A stretch of DNA of 64,000 bases from contig JAMPIV010006398.1 in NCBI GenBank assembly GCA_024509875.1, positions 447,001 through 511,000 on the forward strand. The letters are read 5' to 3'. Below the pieces are notes generated by a model. That model had not been told where the DNA came from and made no database searches. It worked only from the letters and a program-made list of their open reading frames with translations. The position numbers were made by a program, and so were the translations under genes. The first letter of the stretch is position 1. Every line of letters begins with the position of its first letter. Positions 43,926 to 59,049 of this stretch are shown in pieces. The DNA comes from Oreohelix idahoensis. Taxonomy: Eukaryota > Mollusca > Gastropoda > Stylommatophora > Oreohelicidae.

Positions 43926-44369
43926 AGAATCTAATCCTGACGTTTTGACACGGGTATCGCTCGTTCAGCTCCCCAGAGCACGAGCGATTTCGCCAGAGAA
44001 TATTGGATTTGCCGGTGAGATCCAAGAAATGAGTCTAGAATCGATGTCGTGAAAAAGGAAAAAAAGCGATAACAGTGACAAAGGTTGACCTGGGAGTATA
44101 CGTCAGGGAGTGAGATAAGGTATCTACCTCTTAGCGAGAAGTAGGAAATGATGTGAAACTATTATCTCTGTTAATCCCAGCAGTGGCGTAGTTGGAGAAG
44201 GGCTTCCTGTCTTGAGCACCCCCATGCCTTCAAATATTTTTTCACAATATGTGCTGGGCGGCTCAGATTTTCCTTGTGTATATGATTACATGCTTGATTT
44301 TTGACAATTTGCATTTATCTTGATAAATAGTATAATCTTACCAACTTTTAGCTGTCAGTGTCAAAGCAC
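43926..44369. other. No gene recognised
   Basis: No coding or repeat signal that can be supported. Confidence 0.4.
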
Positions 44370-44562
44370 AGAAGAAAATCGTATCATGTGATATGAGATG
44401 CTTAAGAAAAGCTATCAAAGTTACGAGGACAGACAATGAGAAAAGATGACACAAGAAAAACATTTTTGGAACAACTTCTTACATCAAGTTTATAGTCAAA
44501 AAATCTAGTGGTTTGGTCATCTCATGAGAGTGGAGCCCGATAAATGATCACTGTGAGCCTAC
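44370..44562 (+). pseudogene. Short LINE RT C-terminal remnant
   Basis: Broken frames give CDMRCLRKAIKVTRTDN and then WFGHLMRVEP, the pattern of RTE-type RT tails (MR.LR...K.TR.D....GHLMR). Too decayed to assign to a family. Confidence 0.5.
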
Positions 44563-44786
44563 AACAGTAGAAGTTCTGGTTTCAGGGTATCCTACAACAA
44601 CACAGGCTCACGGCAGCCAATGCAACACACTTAGCTCAAGAACACAAACTTCAGTTCCCCAATACACTTCACAGCAACAGTGTATATAAATAGTAACAGT
44701 ACGTTTACTCGCCTTGTAAACAATTTACTAAGCATTATTTACAACTTTTTATACGTAAGTATCAAAGGTATTAAAAAATACTATCC

Positions 44787-45022
44787 GACAACAGTTACTG
44801 CCGTAAGTGAGTGAAACGTTAGAGCTTTCATAAACATCAGATTTATCAGCTGGGGGTGACCAAAGTCCTTCCCTTCTGCCTTTGATTTCCTTAACTCCAA
44901 GGACAGAGTCAGTTACCTATTTACAACAGGGTACATTGGAGCGTGATGTTACCAGGTTTCAAACCCGTAACTTTGCTTCAGAAGCAAGCTCTCTAACTAT
45001 TCTGACACTCGACGTTCATCAA
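44787..45022 (-). repeat. tRNA-derived SINE
   Basis: On the minus strand: a tRNA-like head with A-box (GTCAGAATAGTTAGAGAGC) and B-box GGTTTGAAACC, then a body with a GTAACTGACTCTGTCCTTGGAGTTAAGG block, and a 3' end with CTCACTTACGGCAGTAAC. The same plan is seen at 62397-62620, 63685-63945 and in the split copy near 55556/56756. Confidence 0.7.
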
Positions 45023-46440
45023 AGATAGGAGCTTCTGATATGGAGCCCAATAAGCACTTGCCCGCAATAGAAAGCCCACGAAGACAAAGGTCACTGTATA
45101 CGTCACTGACGTCCAGTATTTGATACATCGTTGATCTTATGGTTAGAAGACTTAACGTCTAATTCATCTAGGAGAAGAATCGATCATTATTTTGCATGTA
45201 AGCGTTTCATATAGATGAGAGCTGAGAGTTTAAATACGCTTAATCGATACTTCGATACAGTTCACTGAAAAGTTATATCTGTCAAGCACCTATTACATAA
45301 ACAAGCAAAGAACAATACATGTTCTTTTTTATTTACTTATTTATTTATTTATATTTTTTTTTGTTTGTTAAGAATTAAAAAAAAAAAGTTCTCGTGTAGT
45401 TCTCGAGAGTCTTAGGAGACAAAGGAAATGAAAAGGCATATTACTGAATCATGCAATTCGTAAGAGGCGACTACAGAATCCAAAATGATGAGGAAATTTT
45501 AATGCAGATTTCTTGCAAGGTCCCAACTAAGTATGGTTTGCAAGTCCTGGAATGGGTGACTCGGCTCCACAAAGCGAAACAAAGAAGTGGGAAAACAAAA
45601 CATTTCTCCGCTGAAATAACATCACTCCCAGGGTTAATACGAATTAATATTAGTGTTTAATATAAATATAATAAAACCAAAATCAAGGAGAAAGAAAGGA
45701 ACATAAGATCAGGCATAAATAAACAGAGTAATTAATGCAAGAATTTAAACTACAATATTGGATAGCTTGATTCTCGCTATCTTTCTCGACCTTTCGTGTT
45801 TGTCCCTGAAGAAGACATTGCGATCATAACATGCGCAATCAATTGCTTTGTCTTTTGTTTAAGTATAACATGTATTACCTATTATTGCTCTTACAGTACG
45901 GAGTGGTTGCCCCATGTTTCATTGTTCCGTTGTGTTGAGCTTTGATGCAGTTTAAAAGTTTAAGGTTTTGTTCTTTTCAAGTTTTTTTTTAAAGTATGAT
46001 AGTTGACACAAGTTAAATATGGTTATTTGTGACCACACCACCTCGTGTTTTATTTCGGTGTATAGTGATTTGAGTATGCTGCATATGTCCAGTCTTTCTT
46101 GCCGTGTAAATTACTGAACACGGTTACTTGTACTTTTGGTCTCAGAACACTTTAATACAATGTTACATCTTCATGATCTGGATATTTTACATCCATGGAA
46201 CATTACTTGCTTAGGAGTACACTATCTTGACCCAACATTATTCTAGGACTGAACATGAATATTCTTTCGTAACATGTAGTACACCGGAGACACAAAACTC
46301 TGTGGCGACATTTGGTCGCGTCCTTTAACACCTCTTCTTTCTCTCCTACATTTTTCATATATTTCTTCATTTTTTTCCGCCCATAAAATTGTGTACCGCC
46401 TCTCCTTAGATTTTGTTACTTTTTCCATACTGTAATCGTG
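45023..46440. other. No gene recognised
   Basis: Short T-rich and A-rich runs (45325-45390). The 69-codon open frame at 45451 shows no known motif. Nothing else can be supported. Confidence 0.4.
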
Positions 46441-46479
46441 CCATTATGAATATTAGAAGACCAAGAACACACAGAGTTT

Positions 46480-47282
46480 GACACATTTAACATCGTCGGG
46501 TACCAGATCCCGGAAATCAGAAATGCTGACGACACTGTCCTCCTATCGACAAACCCAGAAGGACTTGAACAAATAATTCTGTCCACCAAAAAACAAAGCG
46601 AGGCCCAGAATCTATATCTAAACAACGAGAAGACCAAAGTATTGACAACAGACAAAGTAAAGACCAAACCAGAAATTGAAATTGATAACGAAGAACTGGA
46701 AAGTGTTAATGAATTCGAATACTTAGGACCAATCATCAACAGCTCTGGCGACTGTGCAGTACAAATTGAAAGAAGACATGCAATTGCCTCACATAAACTA
46801 ATACAGATGAAAAACCTATGACAAGGCCTAACCAAAGAAACAAAGTTACAACTGATCAGAGCATGTATATTCCCAGTAGCAACATACGGCTGCGAGACAT
46901 GGTCACTCAATAAAACAGTTGCAAAAAAGATTACATCATTCGAAATAAAATGCTACAGAAGGATGTTGAGAATACCCTGGACAGAAAAAAAGACCCCGAG
47001 AAGTATTGCACTCACTAAATGTAGAGGAAAATTGGCTCTTAAATACCATCGTTATAAGGAAGCTGAAATTTTTCGGTCATATAAAAACACATAATAGTCT
47101 GGAAAAATTAGTAATGGAAGGCATGGACCCTGGGAAAGGGGAAGGGGACAACCTAGACGACGGTGGATCCAGGACATCACAGAGAGTCTGAACTTGTCTT
47201 TGGATGATGCAGGTCGACTTGCCCAGAATCGTGATGCGTTCAGAGCAGCTGTAATGGAGACACGTGTAAGACTTTCTACGTA
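46480..47282 (+). pseudogene. RTE-like LINE RT fragment, second copy of the 30149 family
   Basis: Begins GYQIPEIRNADDTVLL (Tyr to Asn before the active-site ADD) and continues through YLGPIINSSG, TYGCETWSLNK and RRMLRIPWTEKKT, with a frame change near 46995. It ends in GQPRRRWIQDITESLNLSL. An in-frame TGA occurs at about 46818. The 3' (GAT)n tail is missing. It starts at the same internal point where the copy in D is fused to an upstream RT motif. Confidence 0.85.
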
Positions 47283-50134
<2,852 letters not shown>

Positions 50135-50159
50135 TATATATATATTCATAGCAAGACTG

Positions 50160-51186
50160 GTAGGAAAGAAAGAAGAGAAGATAAAAAGATAGAGGTAGAT
50201 AGAGGTAGAAAGAAAGAAGAGGAAAAGAAAGAAAGAAAGAGATAAAAAAAAAGAAGAAATAAAAAGAAAGAAAGATAAAAAAGAAAGAAAGATAGAAAAA
50301 AGAAAAATAGAAAAAAAAAAAAAAGAGAAGAAAAAAAAAAAAAAATAAAAAGAAAGAAAGGGAAAGAAAAAAAAAAAAAGAAAGAAAGAAAAAAAGATAG
50401 ATAAAAAAAAAAATAAAAAGAGAAAAAAAAAAAGAAGAGAAAAAAGAAAGAAAAAAAAAAGGGAAAAAAAAAAAAAAATAAAAAAAAAAGAAAAAAAAAA
50501 AGAAAGGGAAAGAAAGAAAAAAAAAGAAAAGAAAGAAATAAAAAAAGAAAGAAAAGGAAAAAAAAAAAAGAAAAAAAAAAAGAAAAAAAGAAAAAAAAAG
50601 AAGGAAAAAAAAGAAAGAAGAGAAAAAAATAAAAAAAAAAAAATAAAAAAAAAAAAAGAGAAAGAAAAAAAAAAAAAAATAAAGAAAAAGAAAAAAGAAA
50701 AAAAAAGAAAGAAAAAAGAAAGAGAGAGAAAAAGAAAAAAAAAAAAAGAAAAAAAAAAAAAGAAAAAAAAAAGAGTAGAAAGAAAAAAAAAAAAAGATAA
50801 AAAAAAAAAAAAAAAGAAAAAATAAAAAAAAAAAAAAAAAGGAAAAAAAAAAAAAAAAAGAAAAAGAAAAAAGAGAAGAAAAAAGTTAGAAAAAAAAAAA
50901 AAAAAGAAAGAAGAAGAAAAAAAGAAAGATAAAGATAGAAAAAAAAGGATTAAAAAAAAAAAAAAAAAGAGAAAAGAATAAAAAGAAGAAAAAAAAAAAA
51001 AAAAAAAAAAAATGAGAAAAAAAAAAAAAAAAGAAAAAAAAAAAAAAAAAAAGAAAAATAAAAAATTAGAAAAAAAAAAAAAAAGAAAAAAGGAAAGAAA
51101 AAAAAAAAAATGAGAAAAAAGAAAGTTAAGAAAAAAAAAAAGAAGAAAAAAAGAAAAAAAAAAGAAAGAAAAAAAAAGAAAGAAAA

Positions 51187-51217
<31 letters not shown>

Positions 51218-54062
51218 CTCCCAAAAATTTTTTTGAAAAAAAAAAAAGAAAAAAAAGATTTTTGGAAGGAAAAAAAATTTTGGGAAAAAAGAAAAAAAGA
51301 GGGAAAAGTTTTGGAAAAAAGAAAAAGAATTATGAAGAGGAAGAAAAAAGAAAAAAAAATAAAAGAAAAAAGATGAATTTTTTGAAAAAAAAAAAAATAG
51401 AAAGGAGTTAAGTTTGGAGAAAAAAAAGAAAGAAAAAAAAAGGAGGGTTTTAGAAAGAGGTAAGAAAAGGAGAAAAAAGTGAGTTAAAAAGAAGTAGGGG
51501 GAAAGTTGAAAGAGTAGAAAAAAAAGAGGAAAAATGTTTAGAAAGAAAGAAAAAAGAAAGGTTTAAAAAAAAAAAGAGTAAAAAAAAAAAGAAAAGGGAA
51601 AAGGTTTAAAAAAATAGAGGGAAAAAGAAAAGGGGGGGGGGGGGGGTTTTTGGGAAAAATTGGTTTAAAAGGGGGGGGGAAGAAAAAAAAAAATAAAAGG
51701 GGGAATGGGGAAAAAAAATAGTTGTTTAAGGAAAAGGGGGGGGGGGGGGGGGGGGGGAAGGGGGGGAAAAAAGGAAGGGGGGGTTGGTTGGGGGGGAAAG
51801 GGGGGGGAAAAAAGAAAGAAAGGGGTTTTTTTTTTGATTTGGTTTTGTAAAGGGGGGGGAAGAGGGGAAAGGGAAAAAAAAAAAGTTGGGGTTGGGGGGG
51901 GGGGGGGGTTTTGGGGGGGGTTTTGGGGGGTTTTTTGGGTTGAAAGTGGGGGAAAAAAGGGGATTGGTGGGGGGGGGTTTGAAGTTTGGGGGGTTGGGTT
52001 TTGGGGGGTGGGTTAGTTTGGGGGGGGGGGTGGGGGGAAAATTGGAAAAGGGGAAAAAAGGGGGGGGAAAGAAAGAAAGATAGGTTTGGAAAAAAGTTGT
52101 GGGGAAAAAAGGGTGTTGGGAAGGGGGGTTAAGGGGGTTAAAAAAAAAAGAGTTGGGGTGGGGTTTTATGTGGGGGTGGGAAAGGGGGAAAAAAGGGGTA
52201 TAAATTTTTGGGGGAATTTTGTTGGGGAATTGTTTGGGGAAAGGGGGGGGTTTGGGGTTGGGGGGGGTTTGGTTTTTTTGGATGGGGGGGGAGTTTGTTT
52301 TGAATTGGAAAATTAGGGAAAGGGGGAAAAAAATTTAAAAAGTGGGTGGGTGTAATTGGTTTAGAAAAAAAAGTTTGGGGGGGTTTGGGGGGGGGGGAAA
52401 AAGGGGGGGGGGGGTGTTTTTAGGGGGGGGGGGGAAAGGGGGGGGGGGGGGGTTGATTTTTTGGGTAAGGGTTTTTTTTTTTGGTTTTGGGGGGGGGGGA
52501 AAAAGGGGGTGTTTGGGGGGGGGGGTTTTGGGTTTGGGTTGGTTGGTTTGTTGGGGGGGGGATGGGTTTTGGTTGTAAAGGGGGGGGGGGGGGGGAAAGG
52601 GGAAAAAAAGATTTGTTTTTTGGAATTTTTTTTTTTTTTTGATTTTTGGAAATTTAAAAAGGTTTTTGGGGGGGGGGGGGGTGGGGGGTTGGGTTTTTTT
52701 GTTTTTGATAAGGGTTTTTTGGAATTTTTTTTTTTGGGGTGGTTAAAAGTTTTAAAGGGGGGGGAAGGGGGGGGGTGGGGGGGTTTTTGGGGGGGGTAAA
52801 AAAGAAAAAAAAAAAAAAAAAAGGGTTTTTTTGTTGGGGGGGGGGGGGGGGGTTTTTTTGGGGGGGAAAAAAAAAGGGTTTTTTGGGTTTTTTTTTTGGG
52901 AAAAAGGGGGTGGGGGGGGTTTTGGGGGTAAAAGAAAGTGGGGGGTTAGAAAAAAAAAAAAGGGGGAAAGTTTGTTTTGAAAATTGGGGGGGGAGAAAAA
53001 ATGGGGGGGGGTTGGGGGATGGTTTTAAAAAAGAAAGGGGGGGGTTTTTAAAGGGGGGGAGGGGGGTAAAAGGGGAAAAGGGGTTGAATGTAGAAAGTTT
53101 GAAAAAAAAAAGTTTTGGGGGGGGATAATGGGTTTTGGGGGGGGGTTGGGGTGGGGGGGGGGATAGGGGGGGGGGGTTTTGTTTGAAAAGAAATAAAAAG
53201 TTTTTTGTTGGGTTTGGGGGGAAATTTTTGGTTTTTTTTTTTTAGGTGTTAGAAAAAAAAGGGAAAAAAAAAAGGGGGGGGAGTTTTTTTTTTTGGAAAG
53301 GGTTTGGGGGGGGGGGGGTTTGGGGAAAGGGGGGGGTTTAGTTTGGGTAGAAAAAAAATTTTTTTAGAAAAAAAGGGGGGGAAAGAAGGGAAAAGGATTG
53401 GGGGGGGGGTAGGTGGGGGGAAAAGAAGGGGGGGGTTTGGGGGGGGGGGGGAAAAAGGGGGGGGTTTTTTGATGTTTTAGGGTGAAAATGGGGGGAAAAA
53501 AGGTAGGGGAAAAAAAGGGTTTTTTGGGGAAAGGGTTTTTGGGGTTTGGGGTGGGGGGGGGTTTTGGGAAAAAAGAAGGGGTGGGAAAAAAAAAAGGGGG
53601 GGAGAAGAAAAAATAAAGGAAAAAAAAAAAAAAAAAAAAAAAAAAGTTTTTTAAAAGAAAAAAATGAAGGGGGTAAAAAAAAAAAGAGATAATTGAAAAT
53701 AGAGAAGAAAAAAGGTTTTTTAGAAAAGGGTTTTGAGAAAGGATTTTTTTTTTTTTTTTTTAGGAAAAAGAAAGGATTAAAAAATTTAAAAAAAGTTGGA
53801 AGCCTTTTTTTTTTGAAAAAAAAAAAAAAGAAAATGTTTTTGAAAAAAAAAAAGAATTTAGAGAAGAAAAAAAAAATAAAAAAAAAAGATAAAAAAAAAA
53901 ATTTGAAAAATGAAAAAAAAAAGAAAAAAAAAAAAAAACGAAAAAAGAAAAAAAAAAGAAAAAAAAAAGAAAAAAAAGAAAAAAAAAAAAAAAAAAAAAA
54001 GAAAAACGAAAAAAAAGAAAAAAAAATAGAAAAAAAAAAAAGAAAAGAAAAAAAAAAGAAAG

Positions 54063-54093
<31 letters not shown>

Positions 54094-54202
54094 AAAATTA
54101 TATCGAAAATAAAATTAGAGAAAAAAAAAAAAAAAAAAAAGTAAAAAAAATTTAGAAAAAAAAGAGAAAAAAAAAAAAAAAAAAAGAAAGTAAAAAAAAA
54201 GG

Positions 54203-54234
<32 letters not shown>

Positions 54235-54298
54235 AAAAAAAAAAAGGTAAAAAAATTGAAAGGAAGAAAGAAAAAAAAAAAAAAAAAGAAAAAAAAAG

Positions 54299-54384
<86 letters not shown>

Positions 54385-54753
54385 GAAAAAAAAAAAAAAA
54401 AAGAAAAAAAAAAAAAAGAAAAAAAAAAAGAAAAAAAAAAAAAAAAAAAAAAGAAAGAAAATAAATAAAAAAAAAAAAAAAAAGTTAAAAAGAGAAAAAG
54501 AAAAAAAAAAAGAAAGAAAGATAGATAAAAAAAAAAAGGTAGAAAGAAAAGAAAGAGAAGAAAGAAAGAAAAAAAAAAAGAAATTTAGAAAGAAAAAATG
54601 AAGGGGAGAAAGAAAAAAAAAAAGAAAGGGAAAAGGGAAAAGAGACCCCGGAAAAAAAAGAAAGAAGAAATAGGAAAAAAAAGTGAGAAAAGGAGAAAAA
54701 AAAAAAGAAAAAAAAGAAAGAAAAGAGAAAAAAAAAAAAGAAAAAGGTAAAAG
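50160..54753. repeat. 4.6-kb cytosine-poor low-complexity block (A/G, then G/T, then A/G)
   Basis: Three zones: A runs with scattered G (to about 51600), G and T runs (about 51600-53600), and A runs again (to 54753). Cytosine is nearly absent, with single exceptions such as CTCCC at 51217 and ACCCCGG near 54645. Open frames here encode only Lys/Glu or Gly/Phe runs and are not genes. The start looks like a genuine GAAA-type microsatellite; the middle may be a sequencing or assembly artefact. Confidence 0.9.
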
Positions 54754-54899
54754 GTCCGCTCATCCGAGATAATTTAGAACCTAACTCTTATTTGTTTTTG
54801 TCCACTACCGGTGGATACTCGTGTTCATTCTTGAATAAATGCCAGTCTCATTGGCTGCTTCAATGTCAACGGTTTTAATTTTGCTACACAACAAGAAAT

Positions 54900-55423
54900 C
54901 TGTAAATTCCCGACAACCTGCAACGAAAAGCACCCTCAGAAACATTAAAAATCCACACTCAAACAAAACAAAAACAACTTAAGAATATTGTTGATCAGAA
55001 TGGACATAACCACACTCCAAGCTAAGCCATAAGTACTCAGTCTCTCTCAACAAATGTTGAAGGGTATAAATTCTGTTCCTGTTTAGTGCTAGAGTTAAAT
55101 CAGGAGATCTCGCAGGCCACACCATTTGACCAGCGTCGTCCAATCCATCTTTTTTTTCATCAAGTACATTTCTGACAATAAGGGGGGGAAAAAGCCTGTA
55201 AATTTAAACAAAAAACAAAACACACTCACACACACAAAAGATAAGAAAATAAAACGAGATTATGAGACGTAAGCATGGTGTAATACTTGAAATGTTAAGG
55301 TATCCCGCAGAAAAAGAAAAAAAAAATTTTTTTTTTTTTTAAATTACAATAAGTAACAACTCGTTCCTTTATACGTATTATTTTCACATGGTAGGTGACT
55401 TATGGTTCACCCTGTATATAAAC
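54900..55423 (-). pseudogene. Decayed mariner/Tc1-like transposase fragment
   Basis: On the minus strand, about 55135-55090 reads MVWPARSPDLT, the motif around the last catalytic Asp in many mariner/Tc1-type transposases. The sequence after it is frame-shifted and short. ATACAGGGTGAACCATAAGT at 55421-55402 could be its inverted-repeat end. No opposite end was found. Confidence 0.4.
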
Positions 55424-55555
55424 TGTAACAAGTATTAAACGAAAAAAAAAACGCTATGTAACAATGATAAATTCCGGTAAGAAATCCCGCTCGGACACGA
55501 TGGAAAACTTTCTTACTGGGATTGATGGTAATAAAGTTAATCCTTACTTGGTCCT

Positions 55556-55649
55556 GCTGCCCATGAAGATCTACAAAAAGTTAAAGGTAGACCCATAGCA
55601 GATACTGCCGTTGGGGAATGGAGTGTTAGGGACTTCACTACACTAGTTC
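55556..55649 (-). repeat. SINE, 3' part (split by LINE)
   Basis: Matches the 3' body of the SINE at 63685-63945: GTGAAGTCCCTAACACTCC followed by TTCCCCAACGGCAGTATCTG on the minus strand. The rest of this SINE is at 56756-56930, on the other side of a LINE. Confidence 0.65.
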
Positions 55650-56755
55650 ATCATCATCATCTCAACCCGTAACCCGTCATGGGTCGTAGGGGTGCCATGG
55701 TGGAAGCATCAACAGACAGGGTCCTCCACTGCTCTCTATCCTCAGCAATGCGTACAAGTGTGGAAAAACCGTGCCCTGCCCATTCTTTGATGTTATCAGC
55801 CCAGGATTTTCTTTGCCTTCCTCTTCTCCGTTTACCTTCGACTGTTCCCTGGAGGATCGTTTTCGAAAGGAAGTCATGACGAGTTACATGCCCAAACCAG
55901 GCAAGCTTTCGACGTTTTACCACTGACAAAAGTGGTTCTTGGTGGCCTGCATAGGTGTTTATTTTCTCTCTAACATAGACATTTGTTTTGTGCTCTTTAT
56001 AGCAAAATTTTTCTATAACATTTATGCTCGAAAGCCTGAATCCTTCGCTCCGTATCTGCAGTGAGTGTCCACCCCTCATACCCGTACAAGAGAATAGATA
56101 ATACAAGTGATTTGTATAATTTGATCTTCACAGGAAAACTGATGTTACTTTTCCAAATCACATTCAGCCTTGTCATGGCAGCTGAGGCCATCTCAAGTCT
56201 TGTCTTGATTTCATTACTTGATCTTCCATCACTACATATAGTGGACCCCAGATATTTAAAGATGTTAACTTCTTCTAACGTTTGCCCATGTAACGTAATG
56301 TTGGTCGGAACATGTTTCTTATGGCTATTCACCAATATCTTGCTTTTTTTCTATATTAATTTCCATCCCGTACGTTCTTGTTACTTTCTCCAGTCTAGAG
56401 GTAAGGTCTGATTCTGTTCCAGCTATAAGATCGATATCATCAGCAAGACGTAGATTGCAAAGAGGTCGGCCTCCAATCGATATGGTTGTTTTATAATCGT
56501 AGAGAGCCTCCTGCATAATATGTTCTAGATATATATTAAAGAGCACTGGGGACAGGATACATCCCTGACGAACTCCTACACTTGTTTTGAAAAATTCTCC
56601 AATGTCATTGCTTGCAAAAACAGCAGTGCTTGCGTCCTTGTATAATGCTTCAATGATATCTATGATGTTGGTATCAAAATTGAATTTTCTCATTATTTGC
56701 CATAAGCCTTCATGCCAGACTCGATCGAAGGCTTTTGTGAAATCGATGAAGTTAT
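55650..56755 (-). mobile_element. RTE-like LINE, 5' truncated, inserted in a SINE
   Basis: The 3' end is a short (GAT)n tail (CATCATCATCATC at 55650 on the plus strand). The coding part runs from the RT motif NFIDFTKAFDRVWH at about 56745 to the C-terminus. A clear target duplication was not found. Confidence 0.85.
55657..56750 (-). pseudogene. RTE-like reverse transcriptase, C-terminal two thirds
   Basis: Motifs in order: DFTKAFDRVW, VGVRQGCILSPVLFN, the active site RLADDIDLIAG (Leu before ADD), a frame change near 56335, IFKYLGSTICSDGRSSNEIKTRL, LLYGYEGWTL, another frame change near 56050, RKLAWFGHVTRHD and GKRRRGRQRKSW, ending at TGA before the tail. This is a different family from the 30149/46480 copies. 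Two frame changes make it non-functional. Confidence 0.88.
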
Positions 56756-56930
56756 GTTATAAAAATCGCGTTGATGCTGGAAGTTTCTTGTCTCATTGTC
56801 TTTTCCTTCCCTAAGTCAAGAGCAGAGTCAGGTACCCATTTCCAGCTTGGTAGACTGGAGCGTGACGCTATCGTGTTTCGAACTATTTAGCAAGCTAAAG
56901 ATAGGAACTATCGATGAGTGTAACTATGGT
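56756..56930 (-). repeat. SINE, tRNA-like head and body (split by LINE)
   Basis: On the minus strand the body reads GGGTACCTGACTCTGCTCTT, then GACTTAGGGAAGG, the block shared with the other SINE copies. Upstream is a decayed head with a GTTCGAAACACGATAGCGTC B-box region. The 3' part is at 55556-55649. Confidence 0.65.
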
Positions 56931-57796
56931 ATCGTTAAAATGGCTGCTGAATATCTGCTTCAAAGGTACCTAACATGTGAGGAACAGATAATTTCTTACA
57001 TCTGTCGGTCTCATTTATCTTATCCAGATTGAATAGAAATAAATCAATGAAATATAACGTGTTATTTGGCTTTGCAAAATAGTTATTTGTTACTGCCCTT
57101 TTAGGGCGCCCAATTTCTGGTCTAAATTGAGTTCATAACCGCTGAGTACGAGTAACAGAATTTTCCCATCTGTTTTGATTTTATTTATGACACTACAAAC
57201 AACCGAAAACGCCGCTAGCTCACTCGACGTTCTTTCGGAAACACTAAAAACTGATATCTCATTTTATCGAAACTTTAATTTACAGACGAAACAAATAATA
57301 CGTGAATGACATGTTAATTTAATACCTGCCATCTTGGAGTGTATCTCGAAATGCGTTGTCAATATTGATATCCTGTGTAGGCAAGCGTATTTGCGTTAGA
57401 TTGTTGGACTTGAGAAGCGGCCCATTAAATTAATTTGATAGGTTATATCAAGGAAACCTTCGCAAAAAAATAATACGTTTTCTCCCGGACTTGTGACGTT
57501 TGTGGGGCCTACGTAGAGTTCATCAGATAGATCGCTCCGGTTGTCGGTAATGATCATCTGCTGCTGGTCTTAACTTAGACTTTTTCTAGCCTGGGATCGT
57601 TCTACCTTCAGGGAATAAGGAAGATATCAGCGAGATCGGTTGGGTAGAGACGGGTACTGGAAGGTTCTTGGAAAAGGAAGAGCCGTGCAGATAAACGTCG
57701 GGAAGAGATAGATTTTTGCACTCAATAGCTAAGAGTTATGTTCAGACGCGGGATGTGTTTGGTTATGGCAGATTTGAGAAGTGGAACCGTATATAA
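56931..57796. other. No gene recognised
   Basis: No coding motif or repeat assigned. The last eight bases GTATATAA (57789-57796) are the target copy of the following hAT element. Confidence 0.4.
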
Positions 57797-58575
57797 CAGT
57801 GGTACTCAACCTGGGGTACAAGAAGACATCTAAGGGGGTACGTGGAAAAAAAATCTGTCAATGCACTGTTGGAGTGTTTTCTTATTTTTCATTATTTTAA
57901 GTAAATTACTTTGAGTACTGAAAACATTTTTTTAAAAGATGCTGCTATTTCACACATCCTGCCATTCTCGTCCACGTACTTGCGTGAGCAAGGCTTCTCC
58001 GCATTGACATCAATCAATAGATACCACAGGAACAGCTTGAACCCAGGACCAGCTCTGATTCTCGCACTTATGAAGATTCGTCCCAGAATTGAGGTGCTAG
58101 CGTCCCAGAATTGAGGAGCTAGCGTCCCAGAATTGAGGTGCTAGCGTCCCAGAAACAAGCTCAATCATCTCATTAACCGGTTAGAATCACATCAATTAAT
58201 AGTTGATAACATATTTGATACATTAATTTTGATTTGCTCAAACAACTTTTACTTATCCGGGCGTTACAATTCAGGTGTACCTTTGTTTATTTAATAATTT
58301 TTATACGATGGGAAATAAGTTATATGTATTTGTAATATTAATACTTATTGTTTAATTATTATAAAACATTAAACTTTAAATGTATTAAACTTTAATATAT
58401 TATACTGGATGTGAATTATGTAATTTATTTTAGATGCTTGCGCTTTGCCCTAGAATTTTATTTATGTATAGGTAAAAGGAATACTTGGAATTATGCACCA
58501 ATAACCTTGGGGGTACATAGTTAATGATAAATTATATCTGAGGGTACTCGAACAAAAAAAGCTTGAATACAACTG
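57797..58575 (+). mobile_element. hAT element, short, with transposase remnant
   Basis: Flanked by perfect 8-bp duplications GTATATAA (57789-57796 and 58576-58583), the hAT size. Ends: CAGTGGTACTCAACCTGGGG on the left, and the reverse complement on the right begins CAGTTGTATTCAAGCT. CAGTGGT.CTCAACCTGGGG is typical of the Charlie-like hAT group. Only the C-terminal end of the transposase remains, so it depends on another source. Confidence 0.9.
57920..58175 (+). pseudogene. hAT transposase C-terminal (hATC) fragment
   Basis: Reads LPFSSTYLREQGFSALTSINRYHRNSLNPGP...MKIRPRIEVLASQ. This is the C-terminal dimerisation motif of ZBED5/FAM200/SCAND3-like hAT proteins (TYLCE..FSA). A 22-bp segment (CGTCCCAGAATTGAGGTGCTAG) is repeated three times at 58079-58144, adding an in-frame stop. 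After the last copy the sequence (SQKQAQSSH-like) reads as the normal protein end. Confidence 0.85.
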
Positions 58576-58583
58576 GTATATAA

Positions 58584-59049
58584 CAATAGTACAATTTAGT
58601 AATACAGATAGGAAAAGCATAACAAGAATATAGATATCTAATAATACAAATCAATTGAACAATCACTTCGTTTTTTAAACTTTTATATCCACAATTGTAT
58701 CCATTGGATAAGCATTAAAGAAATGAAGGATAACTGCCATTTGACAAACAAGCATTATTCTTTTACAGCTTATTTCTAGAAACAAAATAAAATCTTAAAT
58801 AGAGTCAATAGACGGACGTAGCAAGCGACATTAAAAATTGCAGCTCCTCGCAGAGAAAAGGGTTTCATAAAAAACACGCCAAGCTCCCTCGTGATGTGTC
58901 AACCATTGAATGTCGTTCCAATGTTAAACTCGTCACTCATAACGCGACACTGGTTTATTTATTAAAGCATGTTTCACAAAAACAACAAGTGACGGAAAAA
59001 CACGTGTCAGGTTACAAACGTTTATAATAAACTTACTTTTCTTTAATTT
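58584..59049. other. No gene recognised
   Basis: AT-rich, with no coding signal on either strand. Confidence 0.4.

Noticed and set aside
51110..54763. Open frames of up to 139 codons (Lys/Glu-rich or Gly/Phe-rich)
   Set aside because: They are translations of homopolymer runs with no domain, codon structure or context.
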